Shown here: positions 55,781-64,000 of the stretch, piece after piece
How positions within the stretch are numbered: the stretch's first letter is position 1
Layout of the letters: every line of letters begins with the position of its first letter
Assembly: GCF_002250705.1 (NCBI RefSeq)
Contig: NZ_NMVP01000023.1
Coordinates: 1 to 64,000 of the forward strand
Reading direction: 5' to 3'
DNA from: Enemella evansiae
GTDB taxonomy: Bacteria; Actinomycetota; Actinomycetes; Propionibacteriales; Propionibacteriaceae
DNA length: 64,000 bases
Program-made: the position numbers and the translations under genes
The notes under the pieces: model-generated
What the model saw: only the letters and a program-made list of their open reading frames with translations
The model's database searches: none
What the model was told of the DNA's origin: nothing

Positions 55781-56550
55781 CCACCGTCAGCTTCGACCGG
55801 ATCGATGCCGCCCGGGGCCGCCGCCCGGTGCTGCGGGAGGTCTCCTGGCAGGTCGACAGTGGCGGCTTCGGCGCGGTCGTCGGCCCGAACGGCAGCGGCA
55901 AGTCGACCCTGCTCGGCACCCTCTACGGCGTGATCAGCCCGACCGCCGGGCGCGCCCTGCTCGGCGATACCCCGATCACCGCGCTCTCCCCGCGCGCCCG
56001 GGCCCGCCGGGTCGGCGTACTCACCCAGAACGACGCCGCCGGCGCCGGTCTCACCGCAGCCGAGCTGATCACCCTCGGCCGCGCCGCCCATCTGGGCACC
56101 TTCGGCCGACTCACCGAACCCGACCGGACCGCCGTGCATCGGGCGGCCGAGCGTGCGGAATGTCTTGCTCTGTTGGATCGGCCGCTGGTCACCCTGTCCG
56201 GCGGCGAGCGTCAGCGGGTGCTGCTCGCCCGCGCCCTGGCCGCCGAGCCGGAGGTGCTGGTGCTCGACGAACCCACCAACCACCTCGACCCGCGGCACCA
56301 GTTGCTGGTACTCGACCTGGCCCGCGCCTCCGGGTGCACGGTGCTCGCGGCGCTGCATTCACTGGATCTGGCGGCGGCGTACGCCGACACGGTGCTGGTG
56401 CTCGACGCCGGGCGGGCCGTCCGGGTCGGGCCCCCGGCGGCGGCGCTCACCCCGGACAGCGTGCGCGAGGTCTTCGGCGTACACGCCTCCCACGTCCCCG
56501 ACCCGGACACCGACCGGACGCGGATCCTGGTGCGCCGGGTCGCTCACTGA
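55777..56550 (+). CDS. Siderophore ABC transporter ATP-binding protein (FecE-type)
   Basis: 257 residues from ATG 55777. Complete ABC set: Walker A GPNGSGKST near 38, Q-loop LTQND, signature LSGGERQR, Walker B VLVLDEPTNHLD and H-loop ALHSLD. It fits FepC/FecE proteins that power Fe3+-siderophore or cobalamin import. With the permease and binding-protein genes broken it has no partner in the window; it may serve another permease or be a relic still intact. The last 7 bp overlap the convergent gene. Confidence 0.93.
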   Translation: MTTVSFDRIDAARGRRPVLREVSWQVDSGGFGAVVGPNGSGKSTLLGTLYGVISPTAGRALLGDTPITALSPRARARRVGVLTQNDAAGAGLTAAELITLGRAAHLGTFGRLTEPDRTAVHRAAERAECLALLDRPLVTLSGGERQRVLLARALAAEPEVLVLDEPTNHLDPRHQLLVLDLARASGCTVLAALHSLDLAAAYADTVLVLDAGRAVRVGPPAAALTPDSVREVFGVHASHVPDPDTDRTRILVRRVAH

Positions 56551-56918
56551 AGCCGATCGGCCAGCAATCGAGCGGCCGCGATCTCTGCCCCGGCAGGGAA
56601 TCCGCGGGGCAGCACCAGGGTCAGCACCGCCCGGCCGTCGGCGGCGACGGCCTGCCGGGAGCCGGGCAGCGCACCGTCCACCACGATCACGCGGACCGGC
56701 GGCTCGTCGAGCACCATCGTCAGGTGCCCGACCCGCGCCGCGGCATCGAGCAACCCGTCGAACACCGCCCCGGCGCCGGCGCCGGGCACCGCGAGATCGG
56801 CCAGCAGCACCCGGTCGTCATCGAACCAGATGACCTCACCTGCTGCCTGCCGCTCGCGGCGACCCGGCGTACGCCCCAGAGCCTGCGTCAGCTCGTGGTC
56901 GCTCAGCTCCGGAATCAC
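56544..56918 (-). CDS. Conserved-looking hypothetical protein, unknown function
   Basis: 124 residues from ATG 56918 (MIPELSDHELTQALGR). Good actinobacterial codon bias, an alternating hydrophobic pattern (VIWFDDDRVLLADLAVPG, RVIVVDGALPG) and a C-terminal helix, but no motif I recognise. No signal or membrane segment. It is 17 bp downstream of the peptidase gene on the same strand and might be cotranscribed with it. Confidence 0.6.
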   Translation of the reverse strand: MIPELSDHELTQALGRTPGRRERQAAGEVIWFDDDRVLLADLAVPGAGAGAVFDGLLDAAARVGHLTMVLDEPPVRVIVVDGALPGSRQAVAADGRAVLTLVLPRGFPAGAEIAAARLLADRLQ

Positions 56919-56935
56919 GAGCCGCCGTTTCAGAT

Positions 56936-58810
56936 TCAGCGCTTCGGCAGGGCCGCGGCACTGGCCTGTGCCGTGGTGGCGTCATCGCCCGGCACATCGG
57001 GGATGCCCGCCTCGCGGCGCAGCTGGGCCACCAGTTCGTTGGCCTGCTTCAGTTCCTCGGACTCCATCTTGAAGCCCTTCATCTTGCCGGCCGGGTTGAT
57101 CGTGCCACCCACGTTGTAGGTGTAGATCTCACCGGGCAGCGGAACGCCGACACAGCCGGTGCTGCGCCTGGCCGGCAGCTGCCCGTCGACCAGCCAGGTC
57201 AGCGCCGGCTTGTCCACGCATTCGGTGCCGTAGGGGAAGACACCGTGCGATCCCTCGTTGTCGATCAGCACCGACCTGGACTTCTTGAACTTCTTCATCG
57301 ACGCCTCCGCACCCTCATAGGCGGTGGCGGCATCGAACTCCGACTGCAGGAACAGCACCCCGGGGATGTCCTTGTCCTTCAGCTCGGGGAAGCCCTTCTC
57401 CTGCGCCGGCCAGAACGCGCACGCCGGGATCGACTGCAGCATCCCGGTCAGCGGCGCCCGCTTGAAACCGTCGGTGAGCTTCTGCTCCCACACGTTCAGG
57501 TCGGTGGTCCACTGGCCGTCCTGGCAACGGATCGCCTCGAACGCGCCGTCCTCCTGCTTGAGGTTCGGCGTACCCTCGGCGACCGCCTTGCTGGCGGTGC
57601 GGTATTCACCGAGCGCCTGGTCGAGGTTGGCGTTCGCGATCTGCCGGGCATCGGCCGAGATGTCCATCCTGGCAAGGTTTTCCCGCACCTCGGCGAGTGC
57701 CACCGGCACCCGCTGCTGCGCCTTGGTGCCGTAGGGCAGCCGGAAGTCCTCCCGCTCGGTCCCGGTGGTCCGGTTCGACAGCGCGGACAGGATCGCGCCG
57801 GCCGCCTCGTACTGATCGGTGGAGTACATCGCCTGGATGACGGTGTTCGCACCGAACAGCAGGTTGAAGTAGTTGTCGAAACCACCGGCGGCCTCGAACT
57901 TGGTCCGGGCCTCCATCGAGGTGGTGCCCATCTTGTACTTGTCGTTGTGACGGGCCAGGTAGGGCAGCATCATGTCCTGGAACTGCCGGTCCCGGGTGCC
58001 GGGCTGCAGATCCCAGGTGCGCTCCAGGGTGCCGGTGGACATGTCCACCGAGGAGTCGAGGATGAACCGGTCGGTCTTCGAGGGGAAGGTGGCGGCGTAC
58101 GAACCCCCGAGCCAGGTCCCGTAGGAGTAGCCGATGTAGTTCATCTTCGGCTCCCCGAGCAGGTGCCGGATGAAGTCCATGTCCAGATTCGTCTGGCGGG
58201 TGGTGATGAACGGCGTCAGCGGGTTGTTCAGGCAGCCGTCGGCGTACTTCTTCGCCGCCTCGGCCTGGGTGCTGGCGTTCGCGTCGTAGGTGCAGACCAG
58301 TCGGGTGGACTGGCCGACGCCGCGCGGGTCGAAACCGATGGTGTCGTAGACCGCGCCGACATCGGGCGAGCGCTGCTGCATGGCGGCCGACCAGCCGAGC
58401 CCCGAGCCGCCGGGCCCGCCGGGATTGATCAGCATGATGCCGCGGCGTTTGGCCGGATCCTTGGCCCTGACCCGGGAGATCTCGACGGTGATGGTGTTCC
58501 CGTCCTTGGCGCGGTACCAGTCCCGCGGCACGGTGACGGTGGCGCACTGCAGGCCCGGGGTCGCCAGCAGCCGGTCGGCGGTCGCCTTGGGCAGGTCGGG
58601 GAACTTGCAGGTCTTCCAGGCGAGCTGCTGGTTGCGCAGCTTGGCGTCGACCAGATCGGCGACCTGGGGTTCGCTCCGGCTGGGCGGGGCGGCCGGCGCC
58701 GCGGGCGCGGTGGCCACGGCGCCGGTGACGAGCAGCAGGGCCGAGCCGGTCAGGCCGGCGGCGATCCGGGTGGCACGGCGGTGTGCCGGTGGCTGGGGTG
58801 ATGGGCGCAT
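56936..58810 (-). CDS. Secreted tripeptidyl aminopeptidase, S33 family
   Basis: 624 residues from ATG 58810. Signal peptide of about 40 residues (RIAAGLTGSALLLVTGAVATAPAAPAAP). Alpha/beta-hydrolase landmarks: LINPGGPGGSG, FDPRGVGQST, the catalytic Ser in IGYSYGTWLGG near 228, the Asp in LFLQSEFDAATAYEGA near 491, and the His in NEGSHGVFPYG near 521. Closest in layout to Streptomyces Tap/SlpD/SlpE enzymes that remove tripeptides from secreted proteins or peptides. A C-terminal region with a Cys (VDKPALTWLVDGQLP) is also typical. Confidence 0.92.
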   Translation of the reverse strand: MRPSPQPPAHRRATRIAAGLTGSALLLVTGAVATAPAAPAAPPSRSEPQVADLVDAKLRNQQLAWKTCKFPDLPKATADRLLATPGLQCATVTVPRDWYRAKDGNTITVEISRVRAKDPAKRRGIMLINPGGPGGSGLGWSAAMQQRSPDVGAVYDTIGFDPRGVGQSTRLVCTYDANASTQAEAAKKYADGCLNNPLTPFITTRQTNLDMDFIRHLLGEPKMNYIGYSYGTWLGGSYAATFPSKTDRFILDSSVDMSTGTLERTWDLQPGTRDRQFQDMMLPYLARHNDKYKMGTTSMEARTKFEAAGGFDNYFNLLFGANTVIQAMYSTDQYEAAGAILSALSNRTTGTEREDFRLPYGTKAQQRVPVALAEVRENLARMDISADARQIANANLDQALGEYRTASKAVAEGTPNLKQEDGAFEAIRCQDGQWTTDLNVWEQKLTDGFKRAPLTGMLQSIPACAFWPAQEKGFPELKDKDIPGVLFLQSEFDAATAYEGAEASMKKFKKSRSVLIDNEGSHGVFPYGTECVDKPALTWLVDGQLPARRSTGCVGVPLPGEIYTYNVGGTINPAGKMKGFKMESEELKQANELVAQLRREAGIPDVPGDDATTAQASAAALPKR

Positions 58811-58975
58811 CTGTTCTCCTGTGGGGCTGGGGTCCGGCCAACGTAGTGAAAGCGGTGGCCGGCGGGAACAGAGATCGAACGGCGCCAGACGAAAGTACTG
58901 GTTTGGGCGGTGACCGCCGACTTTGCTTTACTCAGCGGGACCGGAGGACCGGTCGGGGTGTGGGAGGACGCGGGG

Positions 58976-60367
58976 ATGATCGACCGGATACGGCAGCGAG
59001 TGGGCGCCCAGCCGCTCAGCGCGGGCTGGCTGGCCGTCGGCGCCTTCGCCGTCTACACCCTGCTCTCCACGCTGCAGTGGCGCCGCTACGAATCGCCGTC
59101 GTGGGACCTGGGCATCTTCACCCAGGTGGTGCAGCAGTACGCCCGGCTGCAGCCGCCGATCGTGCACATCAAGGGCGCGGACTACAACATCCTCGGCGAT
59201 CACTTCCACCCGATCCTGGCGCTGCTGGCGCCGATCTATGCGGTCTTCCCCTCGGCGTACACGCTGTTGCTGCTGCAGGCGCTGCTGGTCGCGATCTCGG
59301 TGTTCTTCATCGCCAAGACCGCCCACGAGCAGCTCGGCGCCGCGGCCGGCTGGCTGATCGGGCTGGCGTACGCCATCTGCTGGGGCGTCCAGCAGGCGGT
59401 GGTGGTGCAGTTCCACGAGGTCGCGATGGGTGCGCCGATCCTGGCGATCGCACTGTGGGCGCTGCTGCGGAAGTCCTGGCTGACCGCGGCGATCTGGGGC
59501 AGCCTGCTGGTCTTCGTCAAAGAGGACCTGGGGCTGACCGTCCTCGTCTTCGGCCTGGTGCTGGCCTGGCGCTCGAAGCGCTGGATCCTCGGTGGCGCGG
59601 TCGCCGCCTGGGGCCTGGTGATGTTCGTCCTCACCACCAAGGTCTTCCTGCCCGCGCTGAACCCGAACAGCCAGTACGACTACGACAAGTACCTCGATAT
59701 GAGCCAGGTGCTCGCCGACCCGTTCGGCAACCTCGCCGAGATCCTCACCAACGACAAGAAGATGGCGACGGTGCTGCTGCTGCTCGCCTGCACCGGGTTC
59801 TTCCTGCTCCGCTCCTCGCTGGCCTGGCTGGTGCTGCCGACGCTGGCCTGGCGGTTCCTGTCCAACAACGAGGGCCACTGGGGCCAGACCTGGCACTACT
59901 CACTGATGCTGATGCCGATCGCGTACGCCGGCGCGGTCGACGGGATCGCGAAGCTGCGGGAGTCGGGGGTGCCGTTCCTCAGGGCGTACGCCCGGCACGG
60001 CGCAGTGGTGGTGCTCACCTTCGCGCTGGCGATCTTCAACCAGTTGCCGCTGTTCGAGCTGCGCAACCCCGAGCAGTGGAAGACCGACGGTCGGCAGGAG
60101 TCGGCGCAGAAGGTGCTGCAGCTGGTACCGGCCGAGGTGACCGTCGGCACCGACGTCTCGCTGATGGCCTATCTGACCTCCCGGCGCGACGTCTACTACA
60201 TCGGCCAGGACGGCAACCCGGTCGAGGACTATCTGGTCGTCGACACCATCGGTGGCGGCTGGAGCGGCCCGATCGACGTCGTCAGCTACGGCGGCCAGAT
60301 CCACCCCGGTACCCGCTATGAGAAGGTCTTCGACGAGAACGGCTACCAGGTCGCCCGCCGCCTGTGA
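58976..60367 (+). CDS. DUF2079 polytopic membrane protein
   Basis: 463 residues from ATG 58976, with GGGAGGA seven bases ahead; a longer frame from 58910 lacks a ribosome site. About ten membrane helices and the DUF2079 opening YESPSWDLGIFTQVVQQYARLQPP, with GDHFHPILALLAPIY and VQFHEVAMGAPILAIALWAL. The fold resembles lipid-linked-sugar glycosyltransferases (GT-C type), and the conserved acidic and His residues in the first outer loop fit that idea, but no activity is proven. Divergent from the peptidase gene. Confidence 0.87.
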   Translation: MIDRIRQRVGAQPLSAGWLAVGAFAVYTLLSTLQWRRYESPSWDLGIFTQVVQQYARLQPPIVHIKGADYNILGDHFHPILALLAPIYAVFPSAYTLLLLQALLVAISVFFIAKTAHEQLGAAAGWLIGLAYAICWGVQQAVVVQFHEVAMGAPILAIALWALLRKSWLTAAIWGSLLVFVKEDLGLTVLVFGLVLAWRSKRWILGGAVAAWGLVMFVLTTKVFLPALNPNSQYDYDKYLDMSQVLADPFGNLAEILTNDKKMATVLLLLACTGFFLLRSSLAWLVLPTLAWRFLSNNEGHWGQTWHYSLMLMPIAYAGAVDGIAKLRESGVPFLRAYARHGAVVVLTFALAIFNQLPLFELRNPEQWKTDGRQESAQKVLQLVPAEVTVGTDVSLMAYLTSRRDVYYIGQDGNPVEDYLVVDTIGGGWSGPIDVVSYGGQIHPGTRYEKVFDENGYQVARRL

Positions 60368-60370
60368 CCA

Positions 60371-60429
60371 CGCTCATCGAGTAGCTGACCCGGCGCAGCG
60401 GAGCGGAGCCGGGTCAGCGTGTCGAGATG
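60371..60429. repeat. Modular hairpin repeat between convergent genes, terminator-like
   Basis: acgctcatcgagtagc, inner stem gctgacccggc/gccgggtcagc (60384-60418), then gtgtcgagatgaa. It fills the gap between the DUF2079 stop and the convergent YhgE stop. Same arms as at 47682 but a different, still fully paired stem. Confidence 0.85.
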
Positions 60430-60445
60430 AAGGCGGCCAGGTCGC

Positions 60446-63406
60446 TCAGGCCGTCCTCGTACGTGGCACCAGCACCGGCGCCACCCGGCTCCGGGCCACC
60501 GCGAGCGCGGAGGCGGCCAACCCGATCACCAGCCAGAGCATCGTCATCCCGACCGCGTCGGCCAGTCCGGTGCCGTCGGTCATGATCGTCCGGATGCCCT
60601 GCAGCACCGGGGTGAGCGGCAGGAACGGGGTCACGGTGTCGAAGAACGCCGGCACCGCCGAGGTCATCCCGGCCGCGGCGACGAGCGTCACCATGACCAC
60701 CGAGACGAGCCGGCCGAAGCCGCCCCACCAGGCCGCCAGTGCATGGTTCAGCACCGCGAACGTCGCCCCACCGAGCAGCATCAGCAGCAGTACGCCGAAG
60801 GTCTGGCCCGCGGAGAGGCCGAGCACGAGCTGCCCGACCGCGGTGAGCGCGAGCGCCTGCACGGCGGCGATCGCCACCCCCGGCGCCAGTGCCAGCCCGA
60901 CGAGCTGCCAGGTCGGCCGGCGCGAGGTGAGCACCCGCGCGGAGACCGCGCGGACCACCAGATAGGTGGCCAGACCGCCGAGCCAGAGCGCCAGCACCAT
61001 CAGCAGCGAGGTGGCGGTGGCCTGCGCGACCAGCTCCGGGGTGCCGTTGCCGGCGACCGGCTGGGCGACGACCTGCTTGAGGTTGTCCCGCTCGGCCGGG
61101 GAATAGCTGGGCACCTTGTCCGCACCCTCGGCGACCCCGTTGGCCAGCTCCCGCTGCCCGTTGGCGAGCTGGCGGCCGCCATCGGCCGCCTGGGCGAGCC
61201 CGTCGCTGAGCTGGGCCCCGCCGGTGGCGAGCTGGTCGGCACCGGGCTTCAGGCCGGTGTTCACCCCGTCGGCGAGCTGGCGGGCGCCGGTCGCCGCGGT
61301 CCCGATGCCGTCCACGTACTGCCCGACCCCGTCGGAGAGCTGCCGCAGACCCGGCGCCAGCTGCGCCACCCCATCGGTGTACTGCGTGGTGCCGTCGGCG
61401 AGCTGGCGGGCGCCGGCGGCCGCGGACCCGATGCCGTCCACGTACTGGCCGACCCCGTCGGAGAGCTGCCGCAGACCCGGCGCCAGCTGGGAGACCCCGT
61501 CGGTGTACCGCTTCGTCCCGTCGGCCAGCTCGCGGAGCTGGGCGGCCTGGGTGGGCAGGCCCTCGAGCTGCGGCAGGGTCCGGTCGACGACCTGGTTCAC
61601 CCCGGCGACGTAGCCGGTCAGCCCGGGCGCGAACTGCGCGGCACCGTCGGCGGCGCCGGTCACCCCGGCGAAGTAGGCCGCGCTGCCGTCCCGGTAGGCG
61701 GTCGCACCGGTGCGATACTTCGCGACGCCCTGCTGGTACGCCGCAGCGCCCTGCTGCAGTTCGCTCACACCGGGCCGCAGCTCCTGCACCCCGGCCCGCA
61801 GCGGGGCCGCGGCGCCGCTCAACCGGTCGGCGCCGTCGGCGAGTTGCCTGCCGCCGGCCGGGAGCTGCGCACCGCTCTCCACGAGTCGGTCACCGCCGGC
61901 GGTGAGCGTCCGGCCGCCCTGGACGAGCTGGGTGGAGCCGGCCGACAGGGTGCCGGCCTGCTTGCGCAGGGCCGCCTTCTCGGTATCGCTCATCTGGTCG
62001 TAGGCGCCGCTGGAGATCGCGGTCAGGAACTGCTGCAGACCCTGGTCGTAGGTCTGCACCGCGGAGGCGTACTGGTCGACGCCACCGGCGAACTGCTTGG
62101 TGCCGTCCACGTACTGGTTCACCCCGGTGCTGTAGCTGCGGGCGCCACCGGCCAGTTCGTCGAGTCCGCCGGTGAAGTCGTCGACGCCGTCGACGAGTCT
62201 GGCGGTGCCGTCCACCGACTTCGAGGTGCCGTCGGCGAGCTCGGCGGCCCCGGTGCCGAGGCCCGCGGCACCGTCGGCCAATCCGACCGCGCCGTCCTGC
62301 ACGGCGGGGGTGTTCTGCTTGAGCTGCTGCAACCCATCGTTGATCCTGCCGAAGCCGTCGGTGAGTGGCTGGCCACCGGCCCGCAGCTGTTCCAGACCGG
62401 CCTTCGCCTCGGGCGCGCCGGCCGCCTGCTGCTCGATGCCGGTGGCGACCTGATCGACCCCGGCGGCGATCTGCGGCCCGGCCGGGGCGAGCTGGGCGGC
62501 CCCGTCGGCCGCCTGGTTGGCGCCGGTCTTCAGCTGCTGGCCGGCGGTCCCGGCCTGCTCCAGACCCGTCGCGAGCTGGCTGGCCCCGTTGGCGAGCTGC
62601 GGGCCGTTGGCGGCGAGTTGGCCCGCCCCGTCGGCCGCACGGGCGGCGCCGGTCTTCAGCTGCTGGCCGCCGGCGTGGGCGGCGGCCAGGCCGTCGGCGA
62701 GCTGCCCGGCCCCGGTACCGGTCTGGCCGACCCCCTCGGCGAGCGAGCGCTGCCCGTCGGCGAGCTGCTTGCTGCCGTCCCGGGACTGGTCGAGGCCGTC
62801 GGCCAACCCGGCGCCACCATCGGCGAGCCGGGCGGTGCCGTCGGCGAGGGTCTTGAACTGTTCCCCGGACTGGTTGAAACCGATGTAGACGTTGTCCAGG
62901 TAGGTCTCGGTGAGGGTGGTGTTCAACTGGCCGCGGGCGGTCTCGGCGATCACCTGGGCGACCCCGGCATCGGCGACCCCGGCCGAGGTGGAGGTCTGCA
63001 CCGTGATCCGGGCCTGCTGCGCCCGATCGGCGTCACGGGCATAGGAGGTGGCGTTGGCCGAGAACTCCTTCGGGATGGTCACCACCGCGGCATACCGGCC
63101 GGATTCCAGCCCGGCCTTCGCCCCGGCCTGGTCGGCCAGCACCCAGCGGAAGTTGTCGTCGCGGCGCTCGGTCAGCCCGGCGGCGAGCTGACGGCCGAGC
63201 GGGACCGGCTGCCCGTTCACCTCGACCATCTCGTCGTTGTTCACGACCGCGGCCTCGACGCGGTGCAGCCGGCTCTGCGAGTTCCAGGTGGCGCCGAGGA
63301 AACCGAGCGCCACCAGGATCGGCACCAGCAGCACCCCGATGATGGACCACAGGCGAACCGGACGATCGGTGCCGGCACGTTCCAGATCGAAGGTGCGCGT
63401 ACGCAT
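60446..63406 (-). CDS. YhgE/Pip family membrane protein with long LADG-repeat ectodomain
   Basis: 986 residues from ATG 63406 with AGGAG ahead; overlaps the previous stop by TGATG. One N-terminal helix (SIIGVLLVPILVALGFLGA), the Pip N-terminal domain (VVNNDEMVEVNGQPVPLGRQL, PKEFSANATSYA), a roughly 600-residue region of LADG/TGA-type 7- and 11-residue repeats likely to form a long coiled coil outside the cell, and five C-terminal helices (from SLLMVLALWLGGLATYLVV) of the ABC-2 permease type. Homologues are the Lactococcus phage-infection protein Pip and actinobacterial YhgE, sometimes linked to type VII (ESX-like) secretion. Operon with an ATPase-like gene. Confidence 0.9.
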   Translation of the reverse strand: MRTRTFDLERAGTDRPVRLWSIIGVLLVPILVALGFLGATWNSQSRLHRVEAAVVNNDEMVEVNGQPVPLGRQLAAGLTERRDDNFRWVLADQAGAKAGLESGRYAAVVTIPKEFSANATSYARDADRAQQARITVQTSTSAGVADAGVAQVIAETARGQLNTTLTETYLDNVYIGFNQSGEQFKTLADGTARLADGGAGLADGLDQSRDGSKQLADGQRSLAEGVGQTGTGAGQLADGLAAAHAGGQQLKTGAARAADGAGQLAANGPQLANGASQLATGLEQAGTAGQQLKTGANQAADGAAQLAPAGPQIAAGVDQVATGIEQQAAGAPEAKAGLEQLRAGGQPLTDGFGRINDGLQQLKQNTPAVQDGAVGLADGAAGLGTGAAELADGTSKSVDGTARLVDGVDDFTGGLDELAGGARSYSTGVNQYVDGTKQFAGGVDQYASAVQTYDQGLQQFLTAISSGAYDQMSDTEKAALRKQAGTLSAGSTQLVQGGRTLTAGGDRLVESGAQLPAGGRQLADGADRLSGAAAPLRAGVQELRPGVSELQQGAAAYQQGVAKYRTGATAYRDGSAAYFAGVTGAADGAAQFAPGLTGYVAGVNQVVDRTLPQLEGLPTQAAQLRELADGTKRYTDGVSQLAPGLRQLSDGVGQYVDGIGSAAAGARQLADGTTQYTDGVAQLAPGLRQLSDGVGQYVDGIGTAATGARQLADGVNTGLKPGADQLATGGAQLSDGLAQAADGGRQLANGQRELANGVAEGADKVPSYSPAERDNLKQVVAQPVAGNGTPELVAQATATSLLMVLALWLGGLATYLVVRAVSARVLTSRRPTWQLVGLALAPGVAIAAVQALALTAVGQLVLGLSAGQTFGVLLLMLLGGATFAVLNHALAAWWGGFGRLVSVVMVTLVAAAGMTSAVPAFFDTVTPFLPLTPVLQGIRTIMTDGTGLADAVGMTMLWLVIGLAASALAVARSRVAPVLVPRTRTA
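61266..61517 (-). repeat. 126-bp tandem duplication inside the YhgE gene
   Basis: Two copies, about 61266-61391 and 61392-61517. Both encode QLAPGLRQLSDGVGQYVDGI and then ARQLADG. The period of 42 residues equals six heptads, so the coiled-coil register is kept. Confidence 0.85.
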
Positions 63407-64000
63407 CAAAGCTCCTGCTTTCCGTTGCTGGGAACGAGTTCTGCGGGTTCGGCCGCAGCGGGTGGGGCCAGGGTGAAGGCGTCGAAGCCGCGCGGGGCCA
63501 GGTCGGCGACGACGTCGATGTCGGCGACCCCGAGGATCACCCCGGGGCGGCGCTGCCCATCACCGACCTCTTCGATCAGGCTGGCGATGGCGGCGCGCTC
63601 GTCGTGGTCACCGACCGCGTCGGCGCCGTCGACGATGATCAGCTCGACCTGCCGGTCCCGCAGGGCGGCGGTCAGGTCGTTTCGTACGGTGCCATGCCGG
63701 CCCTCGACGAAGGCGACCTTGCGGCGTACGCCACCGGCCTGCTCGGGCAGCACCAGACCGGCCACCTTGATCCGGCCGTCGACCGCCCGGACCCGGCCGG
63801 CCAGGCCGAACAGCGTCGGGGTGCGCACCTCCGGTTCGCCCTCCAGCACCAGCACCTGCCCGGGCGCCAGATGCAGATCGGCCGGTGCGGCGATCGGACC
63901 GTGGTGGTCGCGTACCCCGTAACCCTCGGTGCGCACCACATCGGTGCTGCCGGGATGGGGCCAGTCGCGCAGCGCCAGCATGTGCTCCAGCGCCTCGCCC
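63406..64000 (-). CDS. ABC-ATPase-like partner of YhgE, 5' end outside window
   Basis: The frame is open at the right edge, so at least 197 codons are shown and the start is not. APADLHLAPGQVLVLEG and TLFGLAGRVRAVDGRIKVAG are laid out like the start of an ABC ATPase, and VELIIVDGADAVGDHDERA like Walker B and beyond. The Walker A place reads GEPEVRTPTL with no GK[ST], and no LSGGQ signature is seen. It therefore looks like a degenerate or non-hydrolysing ABC domain. It overlaps the YhgE start by a shared base pattern TGATG, suggesting a complex. Confidence 0.7.
   Translation of the reverse strand, partial: GEALEHMLALRDWPHPGSTDVVRTEGYGVRDHHGPIAAPADLHLAPGQVLVLEGEPEVRTPTLFGLAGRVRAVDGRIKVAGLVLPEQAGGVRRKVAFVEGRHGTVRNDLTAALRDRQVELIIVDGADAVGDHDERAAIASLIEEVGDGQRRPGVILGVADIDVVADLAPRGFDAFTLAPPAAAEPAELVPSNGKQEL

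Noticed and set aside
1..64000. tRNA, rRNA and riboswitch genes
   Set aside because: Scanning the intergenic stretches by eye shows no tRNA-like cloverleaf or TTCGAAT-type loop in context and no riboswitch core I know; a covariance search would be needed to exclude them.

Overview
The window looks like a chromosomal segment of a high-GC Gram-positive actinobacterium. Coding sequence is strongly GC-rich at third positions, GTG starts and ATGA/GTGA/TGATG overlaps are common, and the genes fit that group: LGFP-repeat exoenzymes, a Kdp system with small membrane peptides, branched-chain 2-oxoacid dehydrogenase genes, a secreted tripeptidyl aminopeptidase, PrsW, FemX and YhgE/Pip. The very frequent gcgtac pentamers and hexamers remind me of Propionibacteriaceae, but this is an impression, not a test.

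Layout. 1-1246: end of an IS110-type transposase, a four-copy 37-bp tandem repeat, and a frameshifted Tat-lipoprotein intradiol dioxygenase. 1475-10176: secreted and surface functions, namely an UshA-like nucleotidase and a GH16 glucanase that share a C-terminal LGFP wall-binding region and a terminator, then HchA, a two-module secreted protein and a DUF4282 protein. 10251-13887 (minus): bkdABC. 14085-18022: LysR regulator divergent from a LysE-type exporter, an alpha/beta hydrolase, a DUF5996 protein and a small membrane protein. 18306-26153: complete kdp operon (small ORF, kdpFABC, kdpDE). 26303-30363: NYN nuclease-like protein, PrsW protease, FemX/FemAB transferase and a dienelactone-hydrolase-like enzyme. 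30487-46404 (minus): one 5305-residue surface protein with about 40 DUF11 domains and a sortase signal. 46574-48637: alanine-racemase-fold protein and an atypical protein phosphatase.

Accessory block 48652-54939. An IS481-family element and an IS3-family element bracket a degraded FUSC-like fragment and a minus-strand set of an FAD oxidoreductase, a short monooxygenase, a PfpI/DJ-1 protein and a formaldehyde-dehydrogenase-like zinc enzyme, probably for carbonyl or aldehyde stress. Right of it, 55052-56550 is the wreck of a siderophore ABC transporter: the binding-protein gene is cut, part of it is inverted, the permease has lost its 5' end, and only the ATPase is intact. 56544-64000 carries a hypothetical gene, a secreted peptidase, a DUF2079 membrane protein, a YhgE/Pip protein and the start of its ABC-ATPase-like partner.

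Main themes. (i) Cell-envelope biology dominates: wall-bound enzymes, a giant adhesin, FemX, an alanine racemase homologue and YhgE. (ii) A family of modular hairpin repeats sits at gene ends; two fill gaps between convergent genes. Their arms are conserved but the inner stems differ in sequence while remaining paired. (iii) Most of the unusual biology comes from internal repetition: three tandem 2.6-kb superrepeats of seven DUF11 domains, a 377-bp near-identical gene tail with its terminator, and a 126-bp duplication in the YhgE gene.
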